A stretch of 49,998 bases of DNA from Guillardia theta CCMP2712 (Eukaryota > Cryptophyceae > Pyrenomonadales > Geminigeraceae), in the NCBI RefSeq assembly GCF_000315625.1, contig NW_005434607.1:313666-363663 (forward strand), written 5' to 3'. The notes beneath the pieces were generated by a model. It saw only the letters and a program-made list of their open reading frames with translations, was not told where the DNA came from and did not search any database. Every line of letters starts with the position of its first letter. Position 1 is the first letter of the stretch. Of the stretch, positions 22,589-34,800 are shown in pieces. Both the position numbers and the translations under genes were made by a program.

Positions 22589-24383
22589 ATGTTTCGAGCA
22601 GGGGCTTCGTTGGCAGATATGTGCGGGAGACCCAGCTTAGAGAGCTGGGAAGGAACATGTTTGAAGTCGGGAGTAGGAGGGTGAGAGGACATTTACCTAA
22701 ATGATGCGATTCTCTGACACTTTCGGCAGGTGGGGGACCCCCGAAGGCGATGGCTTCTACATCATGGAGGACGGGACAAGGTTGGAAGGCTCGTATCAGA
22801 ACGGCAAGCCTGTGCGAGCACGCGACTGACTTTCCTAGCGATGCTCTGAAGATGGTGGAAAGGTGGGTTTCGGCATCTTCACTTGGGCCAACGGACAGCG
22901 TTTTATTGGATACTGGGAGAACGGGTAACCAGTGCGATGAGGCTGAAAGGAGCTGAGAAATTCTTGCAGCAAGCCACATGGGAATGGAACATTCACATGG
23001 AAGAACGGGAAGAGGTGATGGGAGGGACGTGGAGGAAGTAAACAGTTGGCGATCAGCTGACACAGCGCAGGTTCGAGGGTTCGGTGATCGACGGAGTCCC
23101 TCAAGGGAAAGGTAAAGACCCGCTCAACCCTGACGTGAGCATTTAATGTGGAGGATGGAAGGACGACTCGTCTGGCCGGGGGGTGAAGAGTACAAGGGGA
23201 CGTTCGTGAATGGGAAGGAGGACGGCAGGTAGCCGAAAGGACGGGAACATGAACAGCAGGTTGACTCTGAATATGGACAGGGGGCTCTTTGTATCCTCGG
23301 AAGGATCTTACTTCTGTGGGGAGTTTAGACAGGGGAACGGATATGGAAGGTGGCGATCAATGCTGCTTCCATGTCTTTGTTTGCGCAAGCTGAGTTCGAC
23401 CCCTCAGTGTCTTGGTCAAGTTCGAGGACGGGTCGGTCTACGCTGGTGACTGGAGCAACAGCAGGTGGGACAGTGTGGTTCACATCCTTTCTTGTCTGAT
23501 GCTCCGACAGCCTCACAGGCCGAGGCGTCTCTTACTTTCGGGGGAACCGTACTCAGAGACATGTCAGAAGGGAGTATGCTGATCAGACTTCGCGCAGGTT
23601 ACGAAGGAGAGTTCCTGGAGGCGCTGCCAGGAGGTCGGGGAGTGATGTTCACGGAGAAGTCCGTCAAGTACTATGGAGATTGGAGCCAAGGAGCTCGCAA
23701 CGGCTCGGGCGTCTACGTGTGGCCTGATGGCTCGGAGTATCGTGGATCCTTCAGAGGTGCACCTGCAGCTGACGCCTCGTCCCCCTCATGTTTATGTCCA
23801 GCTGGAGTTCAGCATGGTTGCGGAGTACAAGTGCTGCCCGGCATTCTGTGGGGAGGTAGACTTTGTGTTCGCTTCCATGCAGGAGGCTTGACACCTTGAA
23901 TGGCAGAGGAGCTAGTGAAGGGCTTGTGGGTCAACGGGTCTCAGCAGCAGGAGGGACTGAGCTCCTGTGTGCAGCCGGGTGAGACTGACATCCTTGCCTT
24001 GCAAAGCGCCGAAGCTGCCAAGGAGTCGGTGAGTTCACTACACGAGCAGAGGAGAGAGTTGACGGCAGTGGTCTTAGGCTCAGGAAGCCCGGAGGAGGCT
24101 GGAGGAAGCGTTTGAAATCGCAAGGACTATCCCGGAGTGTGCCATAATGAACCTGTCGGGCTCGGTTGAGAACACCTTTCCTGCGGTTTCAACCTTTGTC
24201 TTCACGGAGAGACACCTGATAGCTGCTGCTCTCTTTGTTACTTGCCTCACTTCTATCGCTTGTTTGTACCTGATTGTTGCACCGACGTCTCCACACGGTC
24301 AGCATGACAAACAACCCGAGAAAACGAAAAGTAAGGGCGAGGTCAAAGACAACAAAGGCAGCAAGAAAGAAAAGAATAATTGA
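22589..24383 (+). CDS. MORN-repeat protein with C-terminal membrane segment, 13 exons
   Basis: Exons: 22589-22680, 22730-22811, 22839-22924, 22970-23014, 23071-23111, 23162-23228, 23260-23349, 23408-23464, 23511-23548, 23598-23756, 23802-23855, 23907-24028 and 24084-24383. All phases match and the total is 1233 nt (410 residues). At least eight MORN-like units are seen, for example GFGIFTWANGQRFIGYWENG, GNGTFTWKNGKRFEGS and GSGVYVWPDGSEYRGSF. MORN repeats mediate membrane or protein contact. Near the C-terminus a hydrophobic stretch (LIAAALFVTCLTSIACLYLIV) precedes a Lys-rich tail, suggesting a tail-anchored or single-pass protein. Two introns are only 27 nt (22812-22838) and 31 nt (23229-23259). 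The start is the first ATG that keeps the frame. An upstream exon is possible. Confidence 0.87.
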
Positions 24384-24616
24384 TCTCTGTGTATATATGT
24401 ACAAATAGTATATGAATTGAATCATTTTGAGAAAGCAAATTTCCCTGCCATCTCGTTATTTTCAAACGTTTCAGCCCGCGAAACAATATCCTTTATCCGC
24501 GTTAAAGTATCCCTCCGGACGAGTTCTTCATTTCACTAAAGTAATGCACATCACGTAGCCAAAGCGATTTCAGAGATGTTTATGTTCCGTTCATTCATCA
24601 TCCATTTGGAATCTGC

Positions 24617-25485
24617 TCAACACTTCATCAGAACTGTTTTGTCGATGCAAACATGGTTCTCACACCATCTCTGAGAGGTAACGAATAGATTGCTTCCACC
24701 CCCCTGCACAATCCTTTCCAAGACATCGACTCGTGCATGAGCTCCTTGACCGTCACTGCATCTCCCGTTTGAATGAGAGACTGAATGAGTAAGGTCAACG
24801 CAACATGGTGTATCGATTGAAACAGCTACCTTTTCTTTGCTCAGAAAGTGAAACCATGCGTTCTGATGGTTCAGACTGCCTTGCCATCCCCAACTTCTTG
24901 TGTTGATCACCTCAATGGTAGCTCCAACAGCGATCTCAAACAAGTGTTTGACTTCGGTTGTCCGATCGGTTGTGTGCTCCCCTGCTGTTCCATGTATCAT
25001 CTGAGTAGCGTTGACCTTGTCCGCGCTGCTTGACATTCTGAGCACTTTGAATCGTCGCAGATGGTATCTTTCCTGCTCGGAGAGCAGATCGGTCGGTTCA
25101 AACCCATATGGCGCTCCTGCACAATGAATTCCTCATAACATGAAAAAAAATCAAACAGGACAGAAGTTTCAATTCCACAGTTATGCAGAGCACTCAGGCA
25201 AGGATATGAAGAAGAGGAATATGGATGTCAGTACAAGCAGGCAAGAGCAGAAGGAGGCTGCAACTGCTAAACACGAGGGGAGCGCTTCTACAGGTTCAGA
25301 TTCAAATTTTGCGCTTTCCTCTCGTCAAGATACATCTGTAGAGGCTGGAGATGGAGCTCACCGGGGTACCGCCTCCTCATCCGTCGTTCGATGTAGAAGA
25401 GCGCCAGGCATGTCATCATCATCAGCGCGATCACCGCTACCATGCCCCCCACGTAGCCGCAGTCAAGCTCCAGCATACAACCCAT
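24617..25485 (-). CDS. Small single-pass membrane protein, function unknown
   Basis: Two exons, 25485-25362 and 25116-24617, join in phase through donor GGTGAGC and acceptor TGTGCAG, giving 207 residues. The frame is open upstream to 25536 without an ATG, so the 5' end may be longer. Residues 9-30 form a membrane segment (GGMVAVIALMMMTCLALFYI) followed by a positive cluster (ERRMRRR), so the N-terminus would face out. The rest is soluble and hydrophilic with one Trp-rich patch (RSWGWQG). I recognise no family. It converges on the MORN gene with 233 bp between stop codons. A GC-rich repeat-like block at 25560-25720 lies just upstream. Confidence 0.65.
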
Positions 25486-25823
25486 CTTGCCGTTCCTGAG
25501 CAGAGACCACCCCTGGTTCTCCCCCACCACCTCCACTTCTGACCAACCGAACTACCTGTAATGGCCCGGCCGGGCCCGAAGGCTCAAGATCGGACAGCAC
25601 TGAGACCGTTTCAGTGCGCCCGGGGCCCCCAGGGAGACACACTCAGTGGTGACTCTGTCAGTCTAACTAAAGCGGCCTGAGCCTCTCGGAGAACAGCCCG
25701 ACCCCGCGCGGCTTCAGTTCAACGGTTGTGGACGTGGTACTACAGTTACGGTTGAAGAATGGGAGAGGGTTGAAACATCAGTCATACTTTAATGAAGACT
25801 CTTCAAGATTACTAGCTATCAGG
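25486..25823. other. Intergenic region with GC-rich repeat-like block
   Basis: 25560-25720 is GC-rich and starts with a GGCCCGGCCGG palindrome-like word that also occurs at 43914-43924. It separates two minus-strand genes. No coding signal was seen. Confidence 0.55.
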
Positions 25824-28800
25824 CTACTCGATGATGGTCAGACGGTTTCCTGTTGCCAAGTACTCGAGAAGGGCCTGGCCTATCAGACCCATCTCATCAT
25901 CCGTGAGGAGCTGGTCCCAGATGTATATCTGTGACAAGGCGAAGTCTGATTCTTCATTAGCAGCTGTATTCACTGTCAGGTATGCCCCTCCTGATCCTCC
26001 TCCCGCTATCCCAGCGCTCTGCATCGTCGTGCTGTTGCCCAGGGCTCGTTGTATGTTGCCTGGTGTGTTGTTGTCGTTCTTCCCGCACATCACCAGCCAT
26101 GTTTCAGTGCTCGAGCTGCTGAGGCTGACATTCGCTTTCCATCCTTCGTAGTAGGCAACGCCGATCATGCCGTCTGCATGCCCATGGAACCAGCTCAGCA
26201 CCGAGGGGTCGGCGGTCAAGACCTTCAGCTGGGAGGCACCGGCGTACCTGGAGACGGAGCAGATGGTGAACTGGGATGGTATGCTTCCGTTGGGCCACCT
26301 CATAACGCTCGCTGTGTTGCCGGAGACGAAGGACACTTGTGCGTTAGCACCGTTACCACTCTCGAAGCCCGTTACAAAGGTGCCGCTCTCGCATGTCACC
26401 GAGTCCTTGACCCCCCGCGATTCTTTCCAGCACTGAGTGCTCAGCGCGTCGAAATCTTCAGCATGGTAGATGCCCCATGGCTGCTTGTCCTGGATGACTT
26501 GAGCTGCAAGAGCATAGGCCGTGCTGGGATAGTCTGAGCCCAGTGAAAGGTAGTGTTGCTCCATATCGAACGATGTGAAAGGAAAGTCATACACGCGAAA
26601 GTCGTCGAGATAGCCGTCTAGTGGTCCATCTTCAGTCCAGTGCGACTTAGCAAGGTACAGAGTCCTCAAAGATTGATCCACAGACTGAACCTCGTTCGAT
26701 ATCTGATTGCTGTAGGAGAGGTATTGAACGGAGTCAACCCACACTTGCACTGTACTGGGATATGCAGTCGAGTTCGAATCGACCGAGTACACTACATGAT
26801 GCCAATTCCCATCTCTAAAGTTGTTATCTGTCAACATTCTAGTCGCTGGCACTGTCCCTTCGTACAAGTCAAAACTCAATTTCCCTGTGCTCGGCTCTGA
26901 CAGGCCGTCAAATCCAACTGCGATGTTGTTGTCAGGCGCTCCAGCTCCGAAGTCGAACAGCTTCGCGTGAACGCTGGTGTTGGGCGATGCTTTGAAACTG
27001 AAGGAGAAAGTTATTCCACTCGTCCGTTGGACCTCCGCATAGTCAAGGGTCTTCGGCACAGTCATGTACTCCTGTCCAGCAGAGCTACTGAAAGCTGCAG
27101 CCTGCTTTCCTTTGTTCGAGAGCGTTGACCCAGTCGCTCCAAAGTTTGTCAGAGTGTAGCCGTTGCCGGAGCTGTCGTTAAGGAACTGACCGGGTTCGAA
27201 CTGGTAGCTCAGGAGCGGTTGGTACGGCAGGCAATCTTCGACGCTGCTCTTCCCGGTGCCATTGGAGGTGGTTAGGGGAGGGCATCGAGTGCATGGCGAG
27301 CTCACAAGGTCTATCGAGTAGTAACCGACGACACAAGCGTCGCAAGAAGTGATAGACTTCAACCCGGCTTGACGAGTAGTCGTTAAGTTCGGACAGGACT
27401 TACATGGACAAGCAGTGCACACGTCGAGATCAAAATAGGACCCCACGTCGCATGAGCAGTTGTACTCGGTAATGATTTGTGTAACTAAACATTTTTGCGA
27501 CCCTGTCACTGTTTTGCAAGAGTTAGAGCTGGTGCAATCTGACTGTTGCGTATCAAGAACGAGTGAACCCGTCTCAACAGAGAAAGTAGAGTTGCCTGCA
27601 ACAAAAACGAGTTCCCCAACAGCACCGTAACTGTTGGAGAAGAAGGAGTTCCCTGAAACAGAAAAGATAGAAACTTCAGAGAGGAAAATTGCCCCACCGA
27701 AACGTGCAAACGAGTTTGAGATATTGCTATCCGCAAATGAAACAGAGGAAGCCTGAACAAAGAAGGCTCCACCGGAGTTGAGGTACAAACTTGAAGACAA
27801 CGGAATAATACTACAGGAATCAAACAGTGAAGACGAAACAGTAACCCACGAGTGACCTACAATGGCAACACAGCCACCAAACGAGTATGACACACTGTTG
27901 AGGATACTCGAAAAGTACATGATCAAAGACGATCCAGACCCACTGTACACCGCCCCGCCCTCCTGCCCTGCCGTGCAGTACTCGAGTACGCTCCCCGTCG
28001 CCTGCACGCTCGACCCGTCGTACTGCGCGATGCACCCTCCCGTCGACCCCTCGGACGTGCCGTTGACGATCTTGCTGTCCTCGAGGACTACCTTCGACTG
28101 CCCGGTGCTGTACACTGCCCCGCCCCCTCCTACCGACACGCATACCTCTACCACGCTCCCTGTCGCCTGTACGCTCGACCCTCCGTACTGCGCGATGCAC
28201 CCTCCCGTCGACCCCAGCGACCTTCCTACCGAGATGTTGCTGCTGCTCAGCACTACCGTCGAGTTGCCCCCGCTGTACACCGCCCCGCCCTCCTGCCCTG
28301 CCGTGCAGTACTCGAGTACGCTCGCCGTCGCCTGCACGCTCGACCCGTCGTACTGCGCGATGCACCCTCCCGTCGACCCCTCGGACGTGCCGTTGACGAT
28401 CTTGCTGTCCTCGAGGACTACCTGCGACTGCCCGGTGCTGTACACTGCCCCGCCCCCTCCTACCGACACGCATACCTCTACCACGCTCCCTGTCGCCTGT
28501 ACGCTCGACCCTCCGTACTGCGCGATGCACCCTCCCGTCGACCCCAGCGACCTTCCTACCGAGATGTTGCTGCTGCTCAGCACTACCGTCGAGTTGCCCC
28601 CGCTGTACACCGCCCCGCCCTCCTGCCCTGCCGTGCAGTACTCGAGTACGCTCCCCGTCGCCTGCACGCTCGACCCGTCGTACTGCGCGATGCATCCTCC
28701 CGTCGACCCCTCTGACGTGCCGTTGACGATCTTGCTGTCCTCGAGGACTACCTGCGACTGCCCGGTGCTGTACACTGCCCCGCCCCCTCCTACCGACACG

Positions 28801-31800
28801 CATACCTCTACCACGCTCCCTGTCGCCTGTACGCTCGACCCTCCGTACTGCGCGATGCACCCTCCCGTCGACCCCAGCGACCTTCCTACCGAGATGTTGC
28901 TGCTGCTCAGCACTACCGTCGAGTTGCCCCCGCTGTACACCGCCCCGCCCTCCTGCCCTGCCGTGCAGTACTCGAGTACGCTCGCCGTCGCCTGCACGCT
29001 CGACCCGTCGTACTGCGCGATGCACCCTCCCGTCGACCCCTCGGACGTGCCGTTGACGATCTTGCTGTCCTCGAGGACTACCTGCGACTGCCCGGTGCTG
29101 TATATTGCACCTCCGTTGTGAAAGGACAGAGTGGAGTTGATCGTACTGAATTGCATGGTTACAATTGACATTCCCTGTAGATAGTATGCCCCGCCTTTGT
29201 TTTCAGCCGTTGCCATTGTGATGATAGTGTTGCTTGTGAATGTTTGTGATTTCTCCGTGCTGTAGATTGCGCCCCCCAATTTTGCTCTGCAGTTCTGTAA
29301 TGTGCAGTTTGTGAGATGGAGATGTGCACCCTGATATAGACTGAAACATCCACCTTCCTGGACGATGAAGTCTCCGGCATCAATGATCAAGTTGGAAACA
29401 TAAACTTCTCCCGTGTAGATTCGAAGGAAGTGAGTCTGATTGACGCAGGTCACTGAAGTGCTGTTTTGCACTGTCCCTATCCTCATGTAACGGTACGGGA
29501 ATGAGAAACCACATGTGTCAGAGTATACTTCATCCAGAAACAAAATTTGAATGATCCCAGTCAAATTCCTCCTTAGCCTAGCGTTCCAGTCGTAGATCGT
29601 ATGCAGGCAGATGATCGTGCCTGAGTTGTCATATGGAATCACAAACGGAGATGAGGCAAAATCATTTTTGGGAAAGCACTTATCGTAGACAAGATACTCG
29701 CAGATGTGATCAGGGCACAGATGGTGACAGAAGGTATTTCCTGTAGTGTTGTAAGTCCCCATTGTTACTAGACATGGGGTACAGGAGAAATTTCCAGCCT
29801 CAGATTTGTAATAGTCTACAGGGCATTCCACGCATGTCCCTTCCATGTCATAAAACCCAGGCTTGCAGACGCAACTTTCCATTCCTAAAGCACCGCGGAG
29901 TCGATTCGATGTCATGTTTTCTGGGCACGAAATGCAGCTTCCATCTGCTATCTTCAGAGAATTGTCCGAGTATGCGTCAGTTGGGCAGGGAATACATGAA
30001 GGTTCTGTCAAACTTGGAAATTTCTCCAGACCTATGTAAGTCAGGTTGGAGTTCAAGTTCCAGTAGATATGCCGAAAGGGAGAAGTAGCGATAATCCATT
30101 CCTCTGCAATCAAGGTGAGCTATTCAATGCTACAGTGAAGGAGAAAGCAAACTTACCGAGTCCATACGACATGCTGATGCTTGAAAAATTTCCAAGTTCT
30201 CTCTTGTTGTTCAGGAAATCAACATACTGTCGCAGCGACGAAATCACAGCCAATTCTTCATCAAATCTGTCGAGTCGTCCCATCGCCATACCCAGAAACA
30301 AGGAATTCTCTAGAGACAGGGTGTCTGGGCTGTCTGAATACCCGAAAACGATATCCTGACTTCCGAACTCCTTGGCTGAAATCAAAGTTGTGCGTACATA
30401 GTCGATGATTGCATTCGAATCTCCTAAATTTCCTGATTCCACGAAGAACAAGGCACCGAACACTTGCGCCTGAAGGGTATCACAGGCATCCAGCGTCTGA
30501 TCAACCTTCTTGAAGCATCTTTTTTCGGCGTCCCAGAGTCGTAGTATCGTCGCGTTGAGTCGCTCCAAAGTCCACAGGATACTGGGGTCCGCAGTAGAAT
30601 GGAAGCTCTCCCGAAGGGCGAAGAAGCCAGGAATCATATTGTGAACGGTACAATACTGCCGAGAATCTTTGAGAAACTCACAGGATTGTAGAGCCTGAAT
30701 CAACCAAGGGATCAATCGTTCGACAGATGGTGTGAACATGCTAGATTTGAAGATGGCGGCATGAAGAGCAAAAGCATACAAGCCGCTTGCTGTGGAGTAG
30801 AGCTGATCCTGGACTTGTTGGTCATAGCTCGAGAAAAATGATGTGTTCAGTTCCCGTACGTAGTAGGAATCTGCAAATGGCCAGAACGGTCCAGCATAAA
30901 TCGCCTGTTGCTCTATTCGATTCTCCAACTCTCGAAGCATCCCTTCAATTGTTTCATTGGTGTCCTCTCCCAATCCTGAAAGCATCAATGCTGTCACTCG
31001 GATCGAAAGTCGACTTGTTGGTAGGTCTGAGTAGTTAGAGGCAGAAAGGTTGAAAACGAAGTCTGAATACCACTGCTCAGACTGCAGCTCGTCGTACTGG
31101 AATGTCATCTTCCGAGTTGGGGCCTTGGGAGCCAAGCAAGCGTACCCGTCAGTTGCTGAACAGCCGGACTCGCATCCTCCTCCAAACTCTGGATTGCAGT
31201 AGTGCCACCTCCAGGCTGGAAGGATCGTCGTGAAGGCAGAGAACTTGAGCAGTTGACACGAGGTCCACTCTAGCGGAGCATTGTATACATAGTTGGTGTT
31301 TGACATGCGCCTTGAGAGAATGCCTAATGGAGGGACGGACGGGAAGAAGGTGGAAATGTTGGCCGCGACGCCCGGTTGCACTGATTTGACAGATAGCATC
31401 TGAAACTTGTAAGACATCCATGGGTACCAGGAACCCATGGCAAAGCTGACGCTGTAATCCACACTGCTGTAAGAGCCGACGGTGCTCTGCTTGAAATCTC
31501 CTGTGAACACTTTCAGGAACGATTCCTTCTTGGAAGTTCCCAACAACCCGCTGACTCGAAAATTGATGTCGTTCTGCAGAGGGAAGTTTGACATCAAATA
31601 GGACGACAAGTAGCCGTCCTCACTCTGCTCAATCTCACTGAAGTCGAACTCATTGAAGATAAAATGTGTATCGATCGCCAGGTCTCCCTGAGTTGAGACT
31701 GGTCGGATTCCCCTTGCAAGACTGAGCCTGTAATCATAATCACTTTGCATGTAAGGATGCGCAATAATGTCGTGAGTGCCGTCTGCTCTGTCTACCATGA

Positions 31801-34800
31801 CCCAGAGCTCTACGATCGTGATGTTTGCGAATTTCTCCGGTTTCGAGATGATCTCATAACCGGAAGCCTTCTCTTCGAACCCCAGCGTCAATTGAGATCC
31901 AGCAAGTGCATACAAGTTGGTCCCCCTGTATAAGCCCTGGAAGGGTGGGTCTGAAGGGATGGCCTCGTGGATCGATACGAAACCTTTCGGCTTCGCTCCA
32001 TCCTCCGTGACAGGGTTGCTCCTCTGCCTCCATATGTTGTAAGCCCAATCCCCGAGCTCTGGCCAAGAAATCTGCAGGGCGGCTATGAGTTTGAGAGTTA
32101 CAAGCAAAAGTCAAGACAACCTTGAAAGTGAACAACGAATCGCTCGATCTGAATGACTCGACCTGCTTCAACCTGCTGAAGGAAGAGGAGGATATGTTGT
32201 CATCGTTGACACGATCCAGCCACGTCAGTGGGTCGTAGACCGGAAGGGATGAGTCAATCGTTTGCCTGAACATTAGCATCCAAGAATCCTTGCAGTTCTT
32301 CAGTGTGTTTGCAGGAGGCTGTTTCTGCAGGTACAAGAAACTTGCGTCCATTGCGACGATTCCCTCATGTGACGCTGCCCTGTAGCAGAATGGTGAGATA
32401 TGCCACAAAGGTGATGATGGCAGTTATGATAATGACAAGGCTGTAGGCAATGATTCTATTGATGATGATGATGATGCTGATGATGCTGATGATGATGATG
32501 ATGCTGAAGATGATGATGATGCTGAAGATGATGGCGATGATGAAAGTGCGACTACCTGCACACTGCAGTTGATTCATTGTAGACGCCGTATCCTCGACAA
32601 CCGTGGACATCGATGGAAGCATGGTCTTCAACCCGGAGATCGATGTTCGAGAAGATGATGCTACCAGTCCTTGTGCTGGTGGCGTTTCCACTCACGTTGT
32701 ACCTGTCCGCAGGAGACAGGATGTTGCAAGAACTGTCAATACCAAAGTTTGCAGTCGAGTTCAGATATATCGCGCAGATGGACATGTTGAAGGAGAGCAG
32801 AAGGGCCCGTTGTCCCCCAATGGTAATCAATGACATCTGATCCACAGCTAAATCTCCAGTTCGCTCCTGAGAAACCGAAGTCTGATAGCTCTCGCAGGGG
32901 AGTGTCAAATTTACATCTCCTGGACCTGTACAGAACAGGTTGAGGTATCCTACTGGATTGAAACTTGTCTCGCTCTCGCGGATGAAGAGCATTACATCAT
33001 TGGTGGAAGTTGAAAGTGCAATGACATCAATCAGAGTGGACGGATTCTCGTATTGGAAGGTCGCAATATCTCTGATGTCGAAGTCAACTTGGATCAGCGG
33101 CTGTGAAATCGCAGTGCAGGAATCGAATCGAAAGATACTCGAAGAGCTGGAGGAAGCAGACGTGAGGGCGACGTAGTCCACGTTTCTGATCTGCATGAAA
33201 TGGACTTTGTTGGCAGCAATGGTTGTTGTCGACCATAGTTGAAACTTGTCGTTCTTGAATTTGAGTATTTGAACATCCACAGCTGTAGACACAAACAAGA
33301 AGTGAGTCCCGTGCGTTTGAGCATACGTGACGTCGTAGATCTCCGCCTTCATGCTCAGCTGCTGCATGGAAACAAACTCCTGTATGTACCACTTGAAAAT
33401 CTCTAGGGTAGCACCATTCGACTCCATAGCCTGCACCAACAGATATGTCACACATTCACACGTCAAGAAAAATGTCAAGGCACCAGGTAAGGAGTCGTGT
33501 CGAGGACGAACAAGGACGACGCTTGAGAGCCGTTCATCCTTCGATGGAGGATCAGCTGTGGAGTTACGAAATCGAGAATGAACAGCTCGCTGCTTGTCTT
33601 GGAGCGGCCGAAGACAAAAGTTCGATTGGAAATCTGAAACCAGGAGACAGACTCGGTCGAGTTGCTCCTTCCTTCGGCGATCAAGCTGTAACGAGCGAGC
33701 CTCGTACCCATCTTGTATACTGAGATCTTTCGATCTGACTGGAAGTCAACAGCAAAATCAAATCCAACAATGAGAAAGTTCTTGTAGTCATTGCGAATGT
33801 TTGCTGGAGGTATCCACGTGGATCCTGGAGAGAAGGCAGTCGTCAAGGAGCATTCCTCGTAGAAGAGATAGCACTCGGAATCTGCCCTCCAAAACAGTGC
33901 TTTGCACAAAGATTGTGATTGCATACATTTTTTCATACAATCTTGCACGTCCTGCACATGAAGATATTCTGGAATGGACTGAGAGCATACAAGGTTCGGA
34001 TACTCCATCCAACTGTCATGCTGATGACATCCTCCAGGGCAATGAACGACGTAAGATTCATTGAGATCCTGCGTGACGAAGCTTGAAGGCTTGCTGTCAC
34101 AGTGCAAATACTTGACATCGAGCTCAAACAATCGCCTTGCAGTTTGGACGGGTTGGACGCAGAAAAAATCGAGGAAGTCACAGGAGGCGTTCCTGGTCTC
34201 AGAGCTGGTGAAGTATGCGTACGCCTGCTTTGTGGACAAGAATGACTGGTCAGGGATCACCACCATACTTGCATTGATGACGTGGCATGCCTCCAATGAC
34301 TGCGAGAACTGCAAGATGTGTATGACATCAAAAGATTCAGTAACTGTTCCGACCTGGTCGAACCCTTCTGTCTGCACGATCTTCAAGATACCCATGCCAC
34401 CGATCCCAATCTTAGATGCGACTGGAAGAGGAGAGTTGAGAACGAAGGACAGGTGCATCTGAACGTAAGAGAGATTGTTGGTCCATGTGTTGAGCTTCAC
34501 TTTCAAGCTCACGATCTCGGGTTGATGATATGCTATTGAATCTGTTTTGAACATGTCAAGCGTCGCAGGTTCCATTTTAATCCAACTAGTGTTGAGACTG
34601 CTCTTCATCTCTATGGACACGTTCAAATTTGCCAGATCGAAACAGTTCGATTCCAGAGCGAACGTGAACGTGGTATTCTGATTTGCCAGGATCGGGAAAG
34701 GAGCAGAAAACACAAGCCCTTGGTCGTCGAACCAGCTCGCAAAGATCGTTCTACTGACGACCATCTTACCTAACGCGTAGGTACCGAACGAGAGGTTTAG

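Noticed and set aside
28000-29100. CRISPR-like array
   Set aside because: Repeats are 330 bp, contiguous and coding, with no spacers.
27820-29121. Two further long open frames across the tandem array: a plus-strand frame of about 420 codons (27862-29121) and an alternative minus-strand frame (27820-29025)
   Set aside because: The 330-bp unit is a multiple of three and happens to lack stops in other frames, so repetition extends them. The Pmp-like frame is the one that fits the flanking exon.
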